From SVTX01 sp045632305 (GTDB lineage Bacteria > Bacillota > Clostridia > Oscillospirales > CAG-272), in the NCBI GenBank assembly GCA_045632305.1, contig JAZQWL010000006.1, positions 1 through 59,979 on the forward strand: 59,979 nt of DNA. Direction: 5' to 3'. Numbering within the stretch: position 1 is the first letter of the stretch; each line of letters begins with the position of its first letter. The notes beneath the pieces are model-generated. The model did no database searches and had not been told where the DNA came from. It saw only the letters and a list, made by a program, of their open reading frames with translations. This document shows, piece by piece, positions 22,677 to 31,766 of the stretch. A program made the position numbers and the translations under genes.

Positions 22677-25067
22677 ATGTCTTTTAGTGAAAGAACCTTA
22701 CTGTCGCTTGAATATGATAAAATATGCGAGATGCTTGCTACTCACGCGACTACCGAGGGTGCGAAAAGGGCTGCTTTTATGCTTTCCCCCTCTGATGATA
22801 TTGATACGGTATTGGCTCGTCAGAAAAAGACAACCGATGCAAAGCGTCTTTGCGAAGTGAAGGGAATGCCTTCATTCGGCATGATAAAGGACGTATCCGA
22901 GGCGTGCGAGAGAGCGGAGAAGGGTGCTATTCTTTCCCCCCGTGAGCTTCTCGACGTAGCGGCGGTTTTAAAGACGGCAAGAACACTTATCGACTACTGT
23001 CACGGTAATCATCTCTTTGATACCGTGCTTGATGAGATTTTCGACCGCCTTATGCCGAACAGAACTCTTGAGGAGAAGATCGCGCGCTCGATCATTTCCG
23101 AGGAGCTTATTGCGGACGAGGCGTCCGATACTCTGGCAAATATCCGCAGACAGATCAGAATTACCAATAACAAAATTAAAGAAACCCTGCAAAAGTACGT
23201 GCAGGGGGGATCACACAGCAAATACTTGCAGGAAAACATAGTAACGCAGAGAAACGGCCGTTACGTTATTCCCGTAAAGACAGAGCATAAAAACGACGTC
23301 AAGGGTCTTATCCACGACACGTCAAGCTCGGGCGCGACAATTTTTGTCGAGCCAATGCAGGTGGTTGAAGCAAACAATGAGCTTCGCGTGCTTGAATCCC
23401 GTGAGGAGCATGAGATCGAGAGAATTTTAGCAACGCTTTCCGCTCAGGTTTCCGAGTATTCCAACGCGATATGGCTCAATTATCTTAATATTAATGACCT
23501 CGCGTTTGTTTTTGCCTGCGCTCAGCTCTCTCTTGCGATGAGGGGAAGCTCTCCTACCATCGTAACCGATAAGAGCATAAATCTCAAGCGTGCAAGACAT
23601 CCGCTTATCGACAGAGACCGTGTCGTGCCGATCGACGTTTCAATCGGTAACGGTTACGATACGATGATCATCACGGGTCCCAATACGGGCGGTAAGACGG
23701 TTACGCTCAAAACTCTCGGTTTGTTTGCGCTGATGACGCAGTCGGGACTTCACATTCCTTGTGACGACGGCTCATCGTTGTGCATCTTTGAGAATATTTT
23801 GGTTGACATCTGTGACGAGCAGAGCATTGAGCAGTCGCTCTCCACGTTCTCCTCTCACATGGTAAATATCGTTTCCTTTATGGAAGACGTATCCGACAGA
23901 TCCCTTGTTCTTTTCGACGAGCTTGGCGTAGGTACAGACCCCGTCGAGGGAGCGGCGCTTGCGGTTTCGATCATCGAGCACGTAAGGGGCAAGGGCGCTA
24001 TGTGCGCCGCTACTACTCACTATGCCGAGCTTAAGGCGTACGCGCTTGATACTGCGGGAGTTTGTAATGCTTCCTGTGAGTTTGACGTAGAAACGCTCAA
24101 GCCCACGTATAAGCTCATTATCGGTACGCCCGGTAAATCAAACGCCTTTGCAATTTCGGGCAAGCTTGGTCTTTCTCCCGAAATTATCGCGCGCGCTGAG
24201 GAGCATATAAGCTCTGATAACCGCAAGTTTGAGGATATTATAGGTCAGCTCGAGCAGGCGCGTGTGGAAATGGAAAAGCAGAGAGCCGAGGCAGAAGAGA
24301 TGCGCTCGGATTATGAGAGATTCAAGAGAGAGGCAGAGAAGGAAATCAAGGCAAAGCTCGAAGAATCCCGTCGCGAGCTTGAAAAATCACGTGAGAAGGC
24401 GCACGCGATCGTACAGAGCGCAAAGGCGTCGAGTGATTTCATTCTCGAGCAGATGGATAAGCTCAAAAAGGCGAAGGACAGCGAAAAATTCGGCGATACA
24501 CTTGCCGCGACAAGACGTGCAGTGCGGGATCACATGCGTCAGAATGATGAAAAATTCAACCCTGTCGAGGAGGTTGAATCCAATGAGAATTACGTTTTAC
24601 CGAGACCGCTTAAGAAAGGCGACGAGGTGAAAATTATGAGTATTGGAAGCGAGGCAACGCTTCTTGAGGATCCCGACAAATCGGGTAACGTTCGCGTTCA
24701 GGCGGGAATTCTGCAGACCCGTGTAAACATTAAGGATCTTCGCTTAAAGGAGAATACTCCCAAGGTAATTTCGGGAGACAAAAAGATCAAGGCGTCGAGC
24801 TATTCCGTTCAGCGAAACGTATCGTTCAAGGACGAGATCGATCTTCGAGGCATGAACGGTGACGAGGCGTGGTTCAAGGTTGACAAATATATTGATGAGG
24901 CGATACTTGCGGGATTTTCCCGTGTGCGTCTTATTCACGGCAAAGGTACGGGCGCGCTCAAGGCGGCGCTCTGGAAGTTCCTTCGCGGCGACAAACGAAT
25001 AGCGTCGTTCAGAATCGGACAGTTCGGTGAGGGCGACGGCGGTGTTACCATTCTTGATTTGAAATAA
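22677..25067 (+). CDS. mutS2: endonuclease MutS2
   Basis: A 796-residue MutS paralogue with no mismatch-reading domain. It binds branched DNA and, in B. subtilis, collided ribosomes. The order is a core lever region, an ATPase with Walker A TGPNTGGKT near 333-341 and DELGVGTDP, a long charged coiled coil (about 515-625), a KOW-like linker (LKKGDEVKIMSIG), and a C-terminal Smr nuclease domain with DLRG near 722 and HGKGTG near 757. Length is typical. It leads a run with the acetyltransferase gene 12 bases behind. The ribosome site is AAAGGAGG. Confidence 0.97.
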   Translation: MSFSERTLLSLEYDKICEMLATHATTEGAKRAAFMLSPSDDIDTVLARQKKTTDAKRLCEVKGMPSFGMIKDVSEACERAEKGAILSPRELLDVAAVLKTARTLIDYCHGNHLFDTVLDEIFDRLMPNRTLEEKIARSIISEELIADEASDTLANIRRQIRITNNKIKETLQKYVQGGSHSKYLQENIVTQRNGRYVIPVKTEHKNDVKGLIHDTSSSGATIFVEPMQVVEANNELRVLESREEHEIERILATLSAQVSEYSNAIWLNYLNINDLAFVFACAQLSLAMRGSSPTIVTDKSINLKRARHPLIDRDRVVPIDVSIGNGYDTMIITGPNTGGKTVTLKTLGLFALMTQSGLHIPCDDGSSLCIFENILVDICDEQSIEQSLSTFSSHMVNIVSFMEDVSDRSLVLFDELGVGTDPVEGAALAVSIIEHVRGKGAMCAATTHYAELKAYALDTAGVCNASCEFDVETLKPTYKLIIGTPGKSNAFAISGKLGLSPEIIARAEEHISSDNRKFEDIIGQLEQARVEMEKQRAEAEEMRSDYERFKREAEKEIKAKLEESRRELEKSREKAHAIVQSAKASSDFILEQMDKLKKAKDSEKFGDTLAATRRAVRDHMRQNDEKFNPVEEVESNENYVLPRPLKKGDEVKIMSIGSEATLLEDPDKSGNVRVQAGILQTRVNIKDLRLKENTPKVISGDKKIKASSYSVQRNVSFKDEIDLRGMNGDEAWFKVDKYIDEAILAGFSRVRLIHGKGTGALKAALWKFLRGDKRIASFRIGQFGEGDGGVTILDLK

Positions 25068-25079
25068 TGGAGACAGTTT

Positions 25080-25751
25080 ATGAATGAAGCAAAAATTATA
25101 AATCTTTACGATTTATCCCACACGCTAGCAGGTGAATATCTTTCGGGCTTTGAATATCCTTGGGAGGCGCTCTCGGGCATCAAGGATCTTATCATTGAGC
25201 TTGGAGGCATGCTTGATCCCGATGAATATGACGAAATAGAGGAAAACGTATGGGTGTCCAAGACTGCGGCTGTTGCAAAGAGCGCGTATATCGGCGCTCC
25301 CGCGATTATCGGACACGGAACAGAGGTAAGACACGGAGCATATATCCGCGGCTCTGCGCTCGTTGGTGAGGGCTGTGTCGTAGGTAACTCGGTCGAGCTT
25401 AAGAACGTGATCCTTTTTGATAACGTGCAGGTTCCTCATTATAATTACGTTGGTGACAGTATTCTCGGATACAAGTCGCATATGGGCGCGGGCTCTATTA
25501 CAAGCAACGTAAAGAGCGATAAATCCCATGTTGTTGTTAAGGATAAATTCGACGGCGTGGAGATAGATACCGAGCGTAAAAAGTTCGGCGCGGCTCTCGG
25601 TGATTTCTGTGAGGTTGGTTGTAACGCGGTGCTTAATCCCGGTACGGTGCTTGGCAGACGTGTGAACGTTTATCCTACAAGCTGTGTTCGCGGTGTGATA
25701 CATCCCGATCACATTTTCAAGAACGACGGAACTATCGTAAAGAAAAACTGA
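25080..25751 (+). CDS. stand-alone GlmU-like hexapeptide acetyltransferase
   Basis: 223 residues of left-handed beta-helix: hexapeptide repeats such as SAYIGAPAIIGHGTEVRHGAYIR and ALVGEGCVVGNSVEL. The segment VPHYNYVGDSILG (His120), followed by GAGSITSN, matches the acetyltransferase active site of GlmU, where that histidine is the catalytic base. The pyrophosphorylase half of GlmU is absent; instead a short helical N-terminus (1-55) precedes the helix. The next gene, 15 bases on, is glmM, whose product glucosamine-1-phosphate is the substrate of GlmU. The likely job is therefore acetylating that compound, with a separate uridylyltransferase elsewhere. It could also act on another sugar nucleotide. 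Confidence 0.8.
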   Translation: MNEAKIINLYDLSHTLAGEYLSGFEYPWEALSGIKDLIIELGGMLDPDEYDEIEENVWVSKTAAVAKSAYIGAPAIIGHGTEVRHGAYIRGSALVGEGCVVGNSVELKNVILFDNVQVPHYNYVGDSILGYKSHMGAGSITSNVKSDKSHVVVKDKFDGVEIDTERKKFGAALGDFCEVGCNAVLNPGTVLGRRVNVYPTSCVRGVIHPDHIFKNDGTIVKKN

Positions 25752-25766
25752 TTTTGAGGTATATTT

Positions 25767-27128
25767 ATGGGTAAATATTTTGGAACAGACGGATTCCGCG
25801 GTGAGGCAAACGTAGATCTTACCGTTGAGCATGCGTACAAGGTTGGTAGATTCATCGGCTGGTATTACGGCGAGAAGGCAAAGGAAAGAGGTATAGAAGG
25901 CGGTAAGATTCTTATCGGTAAGGACACTCGCCTTTCATCTTATATGTTTGAATACGCGCTCGCGGCGGGTATTACAGCGTCGGGCTCGGATGCCTGCCTT
26001 ATGCACGTTACTACAACTCCGTCCGTGGCATATATAGCAAAGATAGACGAGTTTGACTGTGGTATCATGATCTCCGCAAGCCATAATCCTTACTATGATA
26101 ACGGCATCAAGCTCATTAACTCAAACGGTGAGAAGATGGAGGACGAGATCATATCCCTTGTCGAGGATTATCTTGACGGAAATATGGGCGAGCTTCCGCT
26201 TGCTACTAAGAACAATATTGGTAAGACGGTTGACTATATCAACGGCAGAAACCGTTATATGGCGTATCTTATTTCTCTTGGACGATATACCTTCAAGGGC
26301 TTGAAGATCGCGCTTGACTGCGCTAACGGTGCGTCATGGCATATTGCAAAGTCGGTTTTCGATGCTCTTGGAGCGCAGACCTACGTGCTTAACGCCAATC
26401 CTGATGGTACAAACATTAATGAAAACGCGGGCAGCACTCATATCGAGGGACTTGCGAAGTTCGTATTAGAAAATAAGATGGACGTGGGCTTCGCTTACGA
26501 TGGCGACGCCGACAGATGTCTTTGCATCGACGAGAACGGCGAGCTTGTTGACGGTGACAAGATCATGTATATTTACGCGCGTTACTTAAAGGAACGCGGA
26601 GAGCTTGTAAACAATAAGGTGGTGGCGACGGTTATGTCGAATATCGGTCTTTTCAAGGCGCTTGAGGCGATCGGTATAGAGTATGCGCAGACCGCGGTTG
26701 GCGACAAGAACGTACACGATTATATGGCTCAGCACAATAACTGTATCGGCGGTGAACAGTCTGGACATATTATATTCAGTCAGTATGCTTCGACGGGTGA
26801 CGGAATCCTTACCAGCTTGAAGATCATGGAAGTTATAAAGGCAAAGAAGATGTCACTTGCAAAGCTTGCGTCCGACGTAGTTCTTTATCCTCAAAGACTT
26901 GTAAACGTGCGTGTAAAGGATAAAAGCGCGGTTATGAACGATGAGAGGATCAAGACGGCTCTTGGCGAGGCGGAAGCAAAGCTTTGCGGAAACGGCAGAA
27001 TGCTTCTTCGCAAGTCGGGAACAGAGCCCGTTATCCGTGTAATGACGGAGGCGGAAACCTTTGAGCTTTGCGATGAATGTAACGCGTACGTGGTTGACAC
27101 GATAAAAGCGCTCGGCTACGCGCTTTGA
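25767..27128 (+). CDS. glmM: phosphoglucosamine mutase
   Basis: A 453-residue enzyme that converts glucosamine-6-phosphate to glucosamine-1-phosphate for peptidoglycan. All four family sites are present: KYFGTDGFRG at the start, phosphoserine Ser105 in MISASHNPYYDNGIK, the metal loop AYDGDADRCL near 248, and the phosphate-binding RKSGTEPVIRVM near 416. Length is normal. It lies between the GlmU-like acetyltransferase and a lipase-like gene. Confidence 0.96.
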   Translation: MGKYFGTDGFRGEANVDLTVEHAYKVGRFIGWYYGEKAKERGIEGGKILIGKDTRLSSYMFEYALAAGITASGSDACLMHVTTTPSVAYIAKIDEFDCGIMISASHNPYYDNGIKLINSNGEKMEDEIISLVEDYLDGNMGELPLATKNNIGKTVDYINGRNRYMAYLISLGRYTFKGLKIALDCANGASWHIAKSVFDALGAQTYVLNANPDGTNINENAGSTHIEGLAKFVLENKMDVGFAYDGDADRCLCIDENGELVDGDKIMYIYARYLKERGELVNNKVVATVMSNIGLFKALEAIGIEYAQTAVGDKNVHDYMAQHNNCIGGEQSGHIIFSQYASTGDGILTSLKIMEVIKAKKMSLAKLASDVVLYPQRLVNVRVKDKSAVMNDERIKTALGEAEAKLCGNGRMLLRKSGTEPVIRVMTEAETFELCDECNAYVVDTIKALGYAL

Positions 27129-27167
27129 TTGAAAAATGAATAAATAAGAGAAAAGGAGGCAGATCCA

Positions 27168-28244
27168 ATGGCAAATTTCAATGATTTTGTAATGTGGCGC
27201 GGTGACTTGTCGTTTATTCAAGCCCCGTTTTGCGAAGTTGACGGCGCGATTCTGAGCGTTGCGTCTTACTTTGATTACGACATTGTAATATCCGAGGATG
27301 AGCTTCCTATTCCTTTATCCTATAAGAACGTTATTTCGGATTATCTTTCCGTTGATAATAGCGGCGAGCTGAAGCTCGGGCTTATTTTCCCGACTGAAAG
27401 ATATATAAATCTTTTGAAGCTTTTAGGGAAATCGCGGAGATTTTCGGATATACAGATCTCGGATTTTTTCAATGATCAGAATCTTGAAAACTGTTATCAA
27501 TTCTCAGGCATGACCTTTCATTTGAGCGACGGAAGCATCGCTATCGTTTTTCGCGGTACTGATGATACGGTCGTTGGCTGGAAGGAGGACTTTTGTATGT
27601 CGTTTATGGATGAGATCCCCTCGCAAAAGCTCTCGGTCGATTACGTGAATTTTATTGCTGACAAATATCCCTCAAGGCCCATTTACGTCTGCGGTCATTC
27701 GAAGGGAGGAAATCTTGCCGTTTATTCGACGGTTTTCGCCCGTGACGACGTCAAGGAACGAATTGTTAAGGCATACAGCTACGACGGCCCGGGACTTTCG
27801 GATAAAATCACGAAAACCGAAAAATATGAAGCAATTTCAAGTAAGCTTTGTCCAATAATACCCCAGGATTCCACGATTGGAGCTATGTTTAACAACGGCG
27901 GTTTCAAGGTTGTGAAAAGCCGCGGGTCGGGTGCGCTGCAGCACGATCCTATGATGTGGGAGGTGATGGGAGCCGAATTTGTGAAGCTTTCCACTCTTAC
28001 TAAAAAGGGACTCAAGCACAAGACGAATTTCAATGCCGCGATGCAGAGGATGACGGAGAAGGAAAAAGAGAATTTTGTAAATCTATTCTTTTCCGCGATT
28101 GAAAAAACGGGCGCGCACACGCTTATGGATATTAATGAGTCCAAGCTTAAAAATCTTTCGGTTATAATCAAGAGTATAAACGGACTTGAAAAGCAGGATA
28201 GGGAATTGATGCTCGATCTTATCAAGAGATTACTCGGAAAATAA
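27168..28244 (+). CDS. Mbeg1-like (DUF2974) alpha/beta hydrolase
   Basis: A 358-residue cytosolic protein. VFRGTDDT near 128 precedes the nucleophile elbow VCGHSKGGNLAVY with Ser178, and YDGPGLS follows near 205. This fits the DUF2974/Mbeg1-like class of lipase-fold proteins common in Firmicutes. It could act as an esterase or lipase; no substrate is known. No signal peptide or membrane segment is seen. It is last in the mutS2 run, ending at a bidirectional terminator. The ribosome site is AAAGGAGG. Confidence 0.8.
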   Translation: MANFNDFVMWRGDLSFIQAPFCEVDGAILSVASYFDYDIVISEDELPIPLSYKNVISDYLSVDNSGELKLGLIFPTERYINLLKLLGKSRRFSDIQISDFFNDQNLENCYQFSGMTFHLSDGSIAIVFRGTDDTVVGWKEDFCMSFMDEIPSQKLSVDYVNFIADKYPSRPIYVCGHSKGGNLAVYSTVFARDDVKERIVKAYSYDGPGLSDKITKTEKYEAISSKLCPIIPQDSTIGAMFNNGGFKVVKSRGSGALQHDPMMWEVMGAEFVKLSTLTKKGLKHKTNFNAAMQRMTEKEKENFVNLFFSAIEKTGAHTLMDINESKLKNLSVIIKSINGLEKQDRELMLDLIKRLLGK

Positions 28245-28249
28245 AATTA

Positions 28250-28283
28250 AAAAGCTCTCGACCGACGTCGAGAGCTTTTTGTT
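28250..28283. terminator. bidirectional terminator between converging units
   Basis: A 12-bp stem AAAAGCTCTCGA / TCGAGAGCTTTT around CCGACG, with T-runs on both strands. It serves the hydrolase gene and the opposing coaE-to-peptide run. Confidence 0.9.
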
Positions 28284-28290
28284 TTGCGGA

Positions 28291-28392
28291 TCAAGCAAAG
28301 AGGGAAGCAATAATTCCTGCTACGGGACCCAAGATCATCATAGCAACGAGAACTGCGCAGAGCACGATGATCCATGTCTTTTTGTTCTTCAT
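28291..28392 (-). CDS. 33-residue membrane peptide
   Basis: A short frame reading MKNKKTWIIVLCAVLVAM and then MILGPVAGIIASLFA. The positively charged start is followed by one hydrophobic helix of about 25 residues. AAGGA lies at suitable spacing before the ATG, and the frame stops just before the shared terminator. It is the last item of the minus-strand run after the topoisomerase gene. The coding call rests on the ribosome site, the clean membrane-peptide pattern and the position; no family is known to me. Confidence 0.65.
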   Translation of the reverse strand: MKNKKTWIIVLCAVLVAMMILGPVAGIIASLFA

Positions 28393-28412
28393 AATGATAT
28401 TTCCTTTTCTGA

Positions 28413-30653
28413 TTAAATTTCATCAATTGATAATTGGTCGGCTGCCGCCTTGGAATTGAGTGATACGCCCGTTGCGGGGAGCTTGAGCTTCTTGTAGCCC
28501 TTAGTATTCTCGAATTCCGATTCAAAGTCACGAAGCGCGCGAGTGATCTTCGCGTTCTTCTTGAGAGTCATGATTGCCGCGCCCTGAGACGTTCTTGTGG
28601 ACTTGCTTACGATAAGCGATGTCTTGAATATCATCGCGCGGTTGTCGCTTGATATGATCATAAGATCAAACGGCTTCTTTTCTTCCTCGGAGAATATTTC
28701 AACTACGGGGGAGGCATCGGAGCATGCGCCCTTGAGCTTACGTCTTACCGCGGTGGTTTCGTAAGATTTTTCGGGGATTCTAACGCCCTTACCGTTTTCA
28801 AAAATGAATACGTAGTTGAAGCCCTCGCGGAAGCTGTTTTGAATATTCATAAAGAGCGGCTTTTCGTCCTTGTCCATTCCGAGCTTCGAGGGGATATATT
28901 CACCCATAACGGATGCCTTTACGTTCTCAAAGTCGGAGACCTTGGCGCGGTAGAGCTGGCATTTGTTCGTAATGAAGATAATTTCGTCGCGGTTTTCCGC
29001 GTCGAAGATCTGGCGCAGTGAGTCGCCCTCCTTAAAGGTCTGAACATCGTTGCCCTGAAGCGACTTGAAGGTGATCTTCTTGAAGTAACCGTCACGTGAA
29101 AGCACGAGGCGGCAGGGATAGTTTTCGATATGTTCTTCTTCAACGTACGCCTCAATATTGTCCGCGCCGATGATGAGGGATCTACGGGGCTTGCCGTACT
29201 TCTTCTTGATATCTGTAAGCTGCTTGGCGATAAGCGCCTTGAGCTTCAGCTCGTCGCGAAGTATCTCCTCAATTTCCGCGATCTGCTTTTGAATGTCCTC
29301 AATTTCGGAAATTCTGTTTATGATATACTCGCGGTTGAGGTTACGGAGCTTTATGTCTGCGATGTAATTTGCCTGAACCTCGTCGATTTCAAAGCCCGCC
29401 ATCAAGTTGGGGATAACGTCCTCGTCCTTTTCCGTCTTTCTGATTATACGGATCGCTTTGTCTATGTCAAGCAAAATTTTGCCGAGCGCCATAAGGAGAT
29501 GAAGCTTGTCTTTCTTCTTTTTAAGGTCGAATTCAAGTTCGCGGCGAAGACATCTCATTCTGAAGATTATCCACTCAGAGAGGGTTTCAACAACGCCCAT
29601 CTGACGGGGAGCGGAGTCGATCAGAATGTTGAAATTACACTTGAAGCTTGATTCAAGTGGCGTCATCTTGTAGAGCTTCTGCATGAGCTTGTCGGGGTCG
29701 ACGCCCTTGCGGAGGTCGAGCGTGAGCTTGAAGCCGTTTACATCGATCTCGTCGCGGAAGTCGGTGATTTCCTTGAGCTTGCCCTCTTTAACGAGCTGGG
29801 AGATCTTGTTCAAAATCGGCTCGATCGTTGTGGAGTAGGGGATCTCAAGAATATCGATGCAGTTTTCGTCGGCGTCGTACGTGTAGCGCGCGCGGATCTT
29901 GAATGATCCGTCGCCCGTATCGTATATCTGACGCATCTGCTCGTAGTCGTATATAATTTGTCCGCCACCGGGGAAATCGGGGGCTTTGATTATTTCCATA
30001 ATTTTTTCGGTTGAAATGTTCGGCTTCTTCAAAATTGCGATCGTACCGTCGCAGATCTCTGCAAGGTTGAAGGAACAAATATCCGACGCCATACCAACGG
30101 CAATACCGCTGTTGGGAGAAACGAGGATATTCGGGAACTTTGTAGGCAAGAGTACGGGCTCTTGCATAGAACCGTCGTAGTTATCAACCATATCGACCGC
30201 ATTTTTATCAATACCGTCGAAAATTTCCGCGCTGATGGGATCGAGCTTCGCCTCGGTATAACGCGCCGCCGCGCATTTCATGTCAGACGAATACTGCTTA
30301 CCGAACGTACCCTTGGATTCAATAAAGGGGTGAAGCAGGGTCTCGTTGCCGCGAGTCAAACGCACCATCGTTTCGTAGATAGACTGGTCACCGTGGGGGT
30401 GAAGCTTCATTACCGAGCCGACGATGTTCGTGCTTTTGGTAAGTCTGCCGTTGAGAAGTCCCATTTTGTACATTGTGTAGAGGATCTTTCTGTGCGCGGG
30501 CTTGAAGCCGTCGATCTCGGGAATAGCTCTTGAAACTATAACGCTCATGGTGTAGGGCATATAGTTCTTTTCAATTGTTTCTGTTATCGGCTGAGGGATT
30601 ATCGGAGCATAGACTATTTCCTTTTGCTCGTTTACCTTTTTCTTCCTTGCCAT
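28413..30653 (-). CDS. parC: DNA topoisomerase IV-type subunit A (ParC/GyrA family)
   Basis: A 746-residue type IIA topoisomerase subunit that cuts and rejoins both DNA strands. The catalytic Tyr132 is in CAAARYTEAKL, with the winged-helix block SRAIPEIDGFKPAHRKILY before it. The drug-pocket helix reads HPHGDQSIYETMVRL, with Gln90 at the place of GyrA Ser83. A coiled coil spans about 380-480. The C-terminal beta-pinwheel is short, and I see no GyrA box (QRRGGKG), so it is more like topoisomerase IV than gyrase. No ATPase subunit gene lies in this window. It follows tsaC by 19 bases with AAGGA before ATG. Confidence 0.9.
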   Translation of the reverse strand: MARKKKVNEQKEIVYAPIIPQPITETIEKNYMPYTMSVIVSRAIPEIDGFKPAHRKILYTMYKMGLLNGRLTKSTNIVGSVMKLHPHGDQSIYETMVRLTRGNETLLHPFIESKGTFGKQYSSDMKCAAARYTEAKLDPISAEIFDGIDKNAVDMVDNYDGSMQEPVLLPTKFPNILVSPNSGIAVGMASDICSFNLAEICDGTIAILKKPNISTEKIMEIIKAPDFPGGGQIIYDYEQMRQIYDTGDGSFKIRARYTYDADENCIDILEIPYSTTIEPILNKISQLVKEGKLKEITDFRDEIDVNGFKLTLDLRKGVDPDKLMQKLYKMTPLESSFKCNFNILIDSAPRQMGVVETLSEWIIFRMRCLRRELEFDLKKKKDKLHLLMALGKILLDIDKAIRIIRKTEKDEDVIPNLMAGFEIDEVQANYIADIKLRNLNREYIINRISEIEDIQKQIAEIEEILRDELKLKALIAKQLTDIKKKYGKPRRSLIIGADNIEAYVEEEHIENYPCRLVLSRDGYFKKITFKSLQGNDVQTFKEGDSLRQIFDAENRDEIIFITNKCQLYRAKVSDFENVKASVMGEYIPSKLGMDKDEKPLFMNIQNSFREGFNYVFIFENGKGVRIPEKSYETTAVRRKLKGACSDASPVVEIFSEEEKKPFDLMIISSDNRAMIFKTSLIVSKSTRTSQGAAIMTLKKNAKITRALRDFESEFENTKGYKKLKLPATGVSLNSKAAADQLSIDEI

Positions 30654-30672
30654 TTATACGTTTCCTTTCGGA

Positions 30673-31710
30673 TTATAATTTTTTAACTGTGTGAGCCGCG
30701 GCTCTTATCATTCTGTTGTAAAGAGCGAGACCGAGTCCGTCCTTACTTGGAATGTGCGCGTAAATTATATCGGGTGAATATTTATCCGCCTTCCGCAAAT
30801 GTGAAAAGAGCTTTTTCGCATGGCTCGCTATATCGTCTTTTTTACCGATCGGTAAGAGAATACTGTTTTTGTATTTTTCGATTTCTTCATCGTAGCAAAG
30901 AATTGCTATCTTTTTATTTTTCTCTTCAGAAAGAAGAAATTCTTCAATATTACGCTTGTCGCCGTCAAGCAAAACAAGAGGGCACGAAGGGGCGTAATGG
31001 CGGTATTTCATACCGGGGGATAGAGGTCGCTCGTTTTCCGAGAGGGATTTTTCAATTGTCTCGGGGATATTTATTTTGTCGCATACACAGGCGAGCGCGT
31101 CGACGGTAATTCCTCCCGGACGCAGAAGCGTCAGAGTGTTGTCATCACCTATTGAAACTATGGTAGATTCAAGACCGATGTCGCATTCACCGCCGTCGAT
31201 TATCATATCAACCTTACCTGACAGATCGTCGATTACGTGCGTAGCGGAGGTAGGGGAGGGCTTTCCCGAAATATTTGCCGACGGAGCGGCGACGGGTACG
31301 CCTGCCTCTTCAATGATCGCGCGGGCAACTTGGTGAGCGGGGCAACGGATAGCTACCGTGTCAAGTCCTCCCGTAACGGTCAAGGGAACTATGTCCTTTT
31401 TCTTTAAAATAACCGTAAGAGGGCCGGGCATAAACGCCTTTGCGAGCGCGTAGAACGTAGAATTCGTATACGCGTAGCTTTCGGCATCCTCTGGCTTGTT
31501 TATATGAATTATGAGAGGATTGTCGGACGGACGTCCCTTCGCGGCGTATATTTTCTCGGCAGATGAGGAGAGTAGTCCGTTGCCGCCAAGTCCGTAAACG
31601 GTTTCCGTGGGGATAACCACAAGACCGCCGTTTCTTATTATTTCTCCCGCCTTTTTGATAGAAGGCAGATCTTCCTTTATGTTTTCAATTTTTACAACTT
31701 CGGTAAGCAT
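30673..31710 (-). CDS. tsaC: threonylcarbamoyl-AMP synthase (Sua5/YwlC type)
   Basis: A 345-residue enzyme that makes threonylcarbamoyl-AMP from Thr, bicarbonate and ATP for t6A37 on ANN-decoding tRNAs. The YrdC-like domain has IPTETVYGLGGNG, KGRPSDNPLI, FMPGPLTVIL and APSANISGKPSPT. A C-terminal Sua5 domain (from about 215, SPGMKYRHYAPSCPLVLL) makes it the long form. The start is ATG 31710 with AGGAGG directly upstream; a further 20 codons of open frame run through a 12-base tandem repeat and are not part of the gene. It sits between prfA and the topoisomerase gene. Confidence 0.95.
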   Translation of the reverse strand: MLTEVVKIENIKEDLPSIKKAGEIIRNGGLVVIPTETVYGLGGNGLLSSSAEKIYAAKGRPSDNPLIIHINKPEDAESYAYTNSTFYALAKAFMPGPLTVILKKKDIVPLTVTGGLDTVAIRCPAHQVARAIIEEAGVPVAAPSANISGKPSPTSATHVIDDLSGKVDMIIDGGECDIGLESTIVSIGDDNTLTLLRPGGITVDALACVCDKINIPETIEKSLSENERPLSPGMKYRHYAPSCPLVLLDGDKRNIEEFLLSEEKNKKIAILCYDEEIEKYKNSILLPIGKKDDIASHAKKLFSHLRKADKYSPDIIYAHIPSKDGLGLALYNRMIRAAAHTVKKL

Positions 31711-31730
31711 AAATCCGCCTCCTTTCTTTT

Positions 31731-31766
31731 TACTGTTCTGATTACTGTTCTGATTACTGTTCTGAT
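31731..31766. repeat. three perfect 12-bp tandem repeats over the prfA stop codon
   Basis: TACTGTTCTGAT occurs three times without mismatch. The copy farthest upstream on the minus strand contains the prfA end (Ser-Glu-Gln-stop); the other two lengthen the prfA-tsaC gap. Confidence 0.9.
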
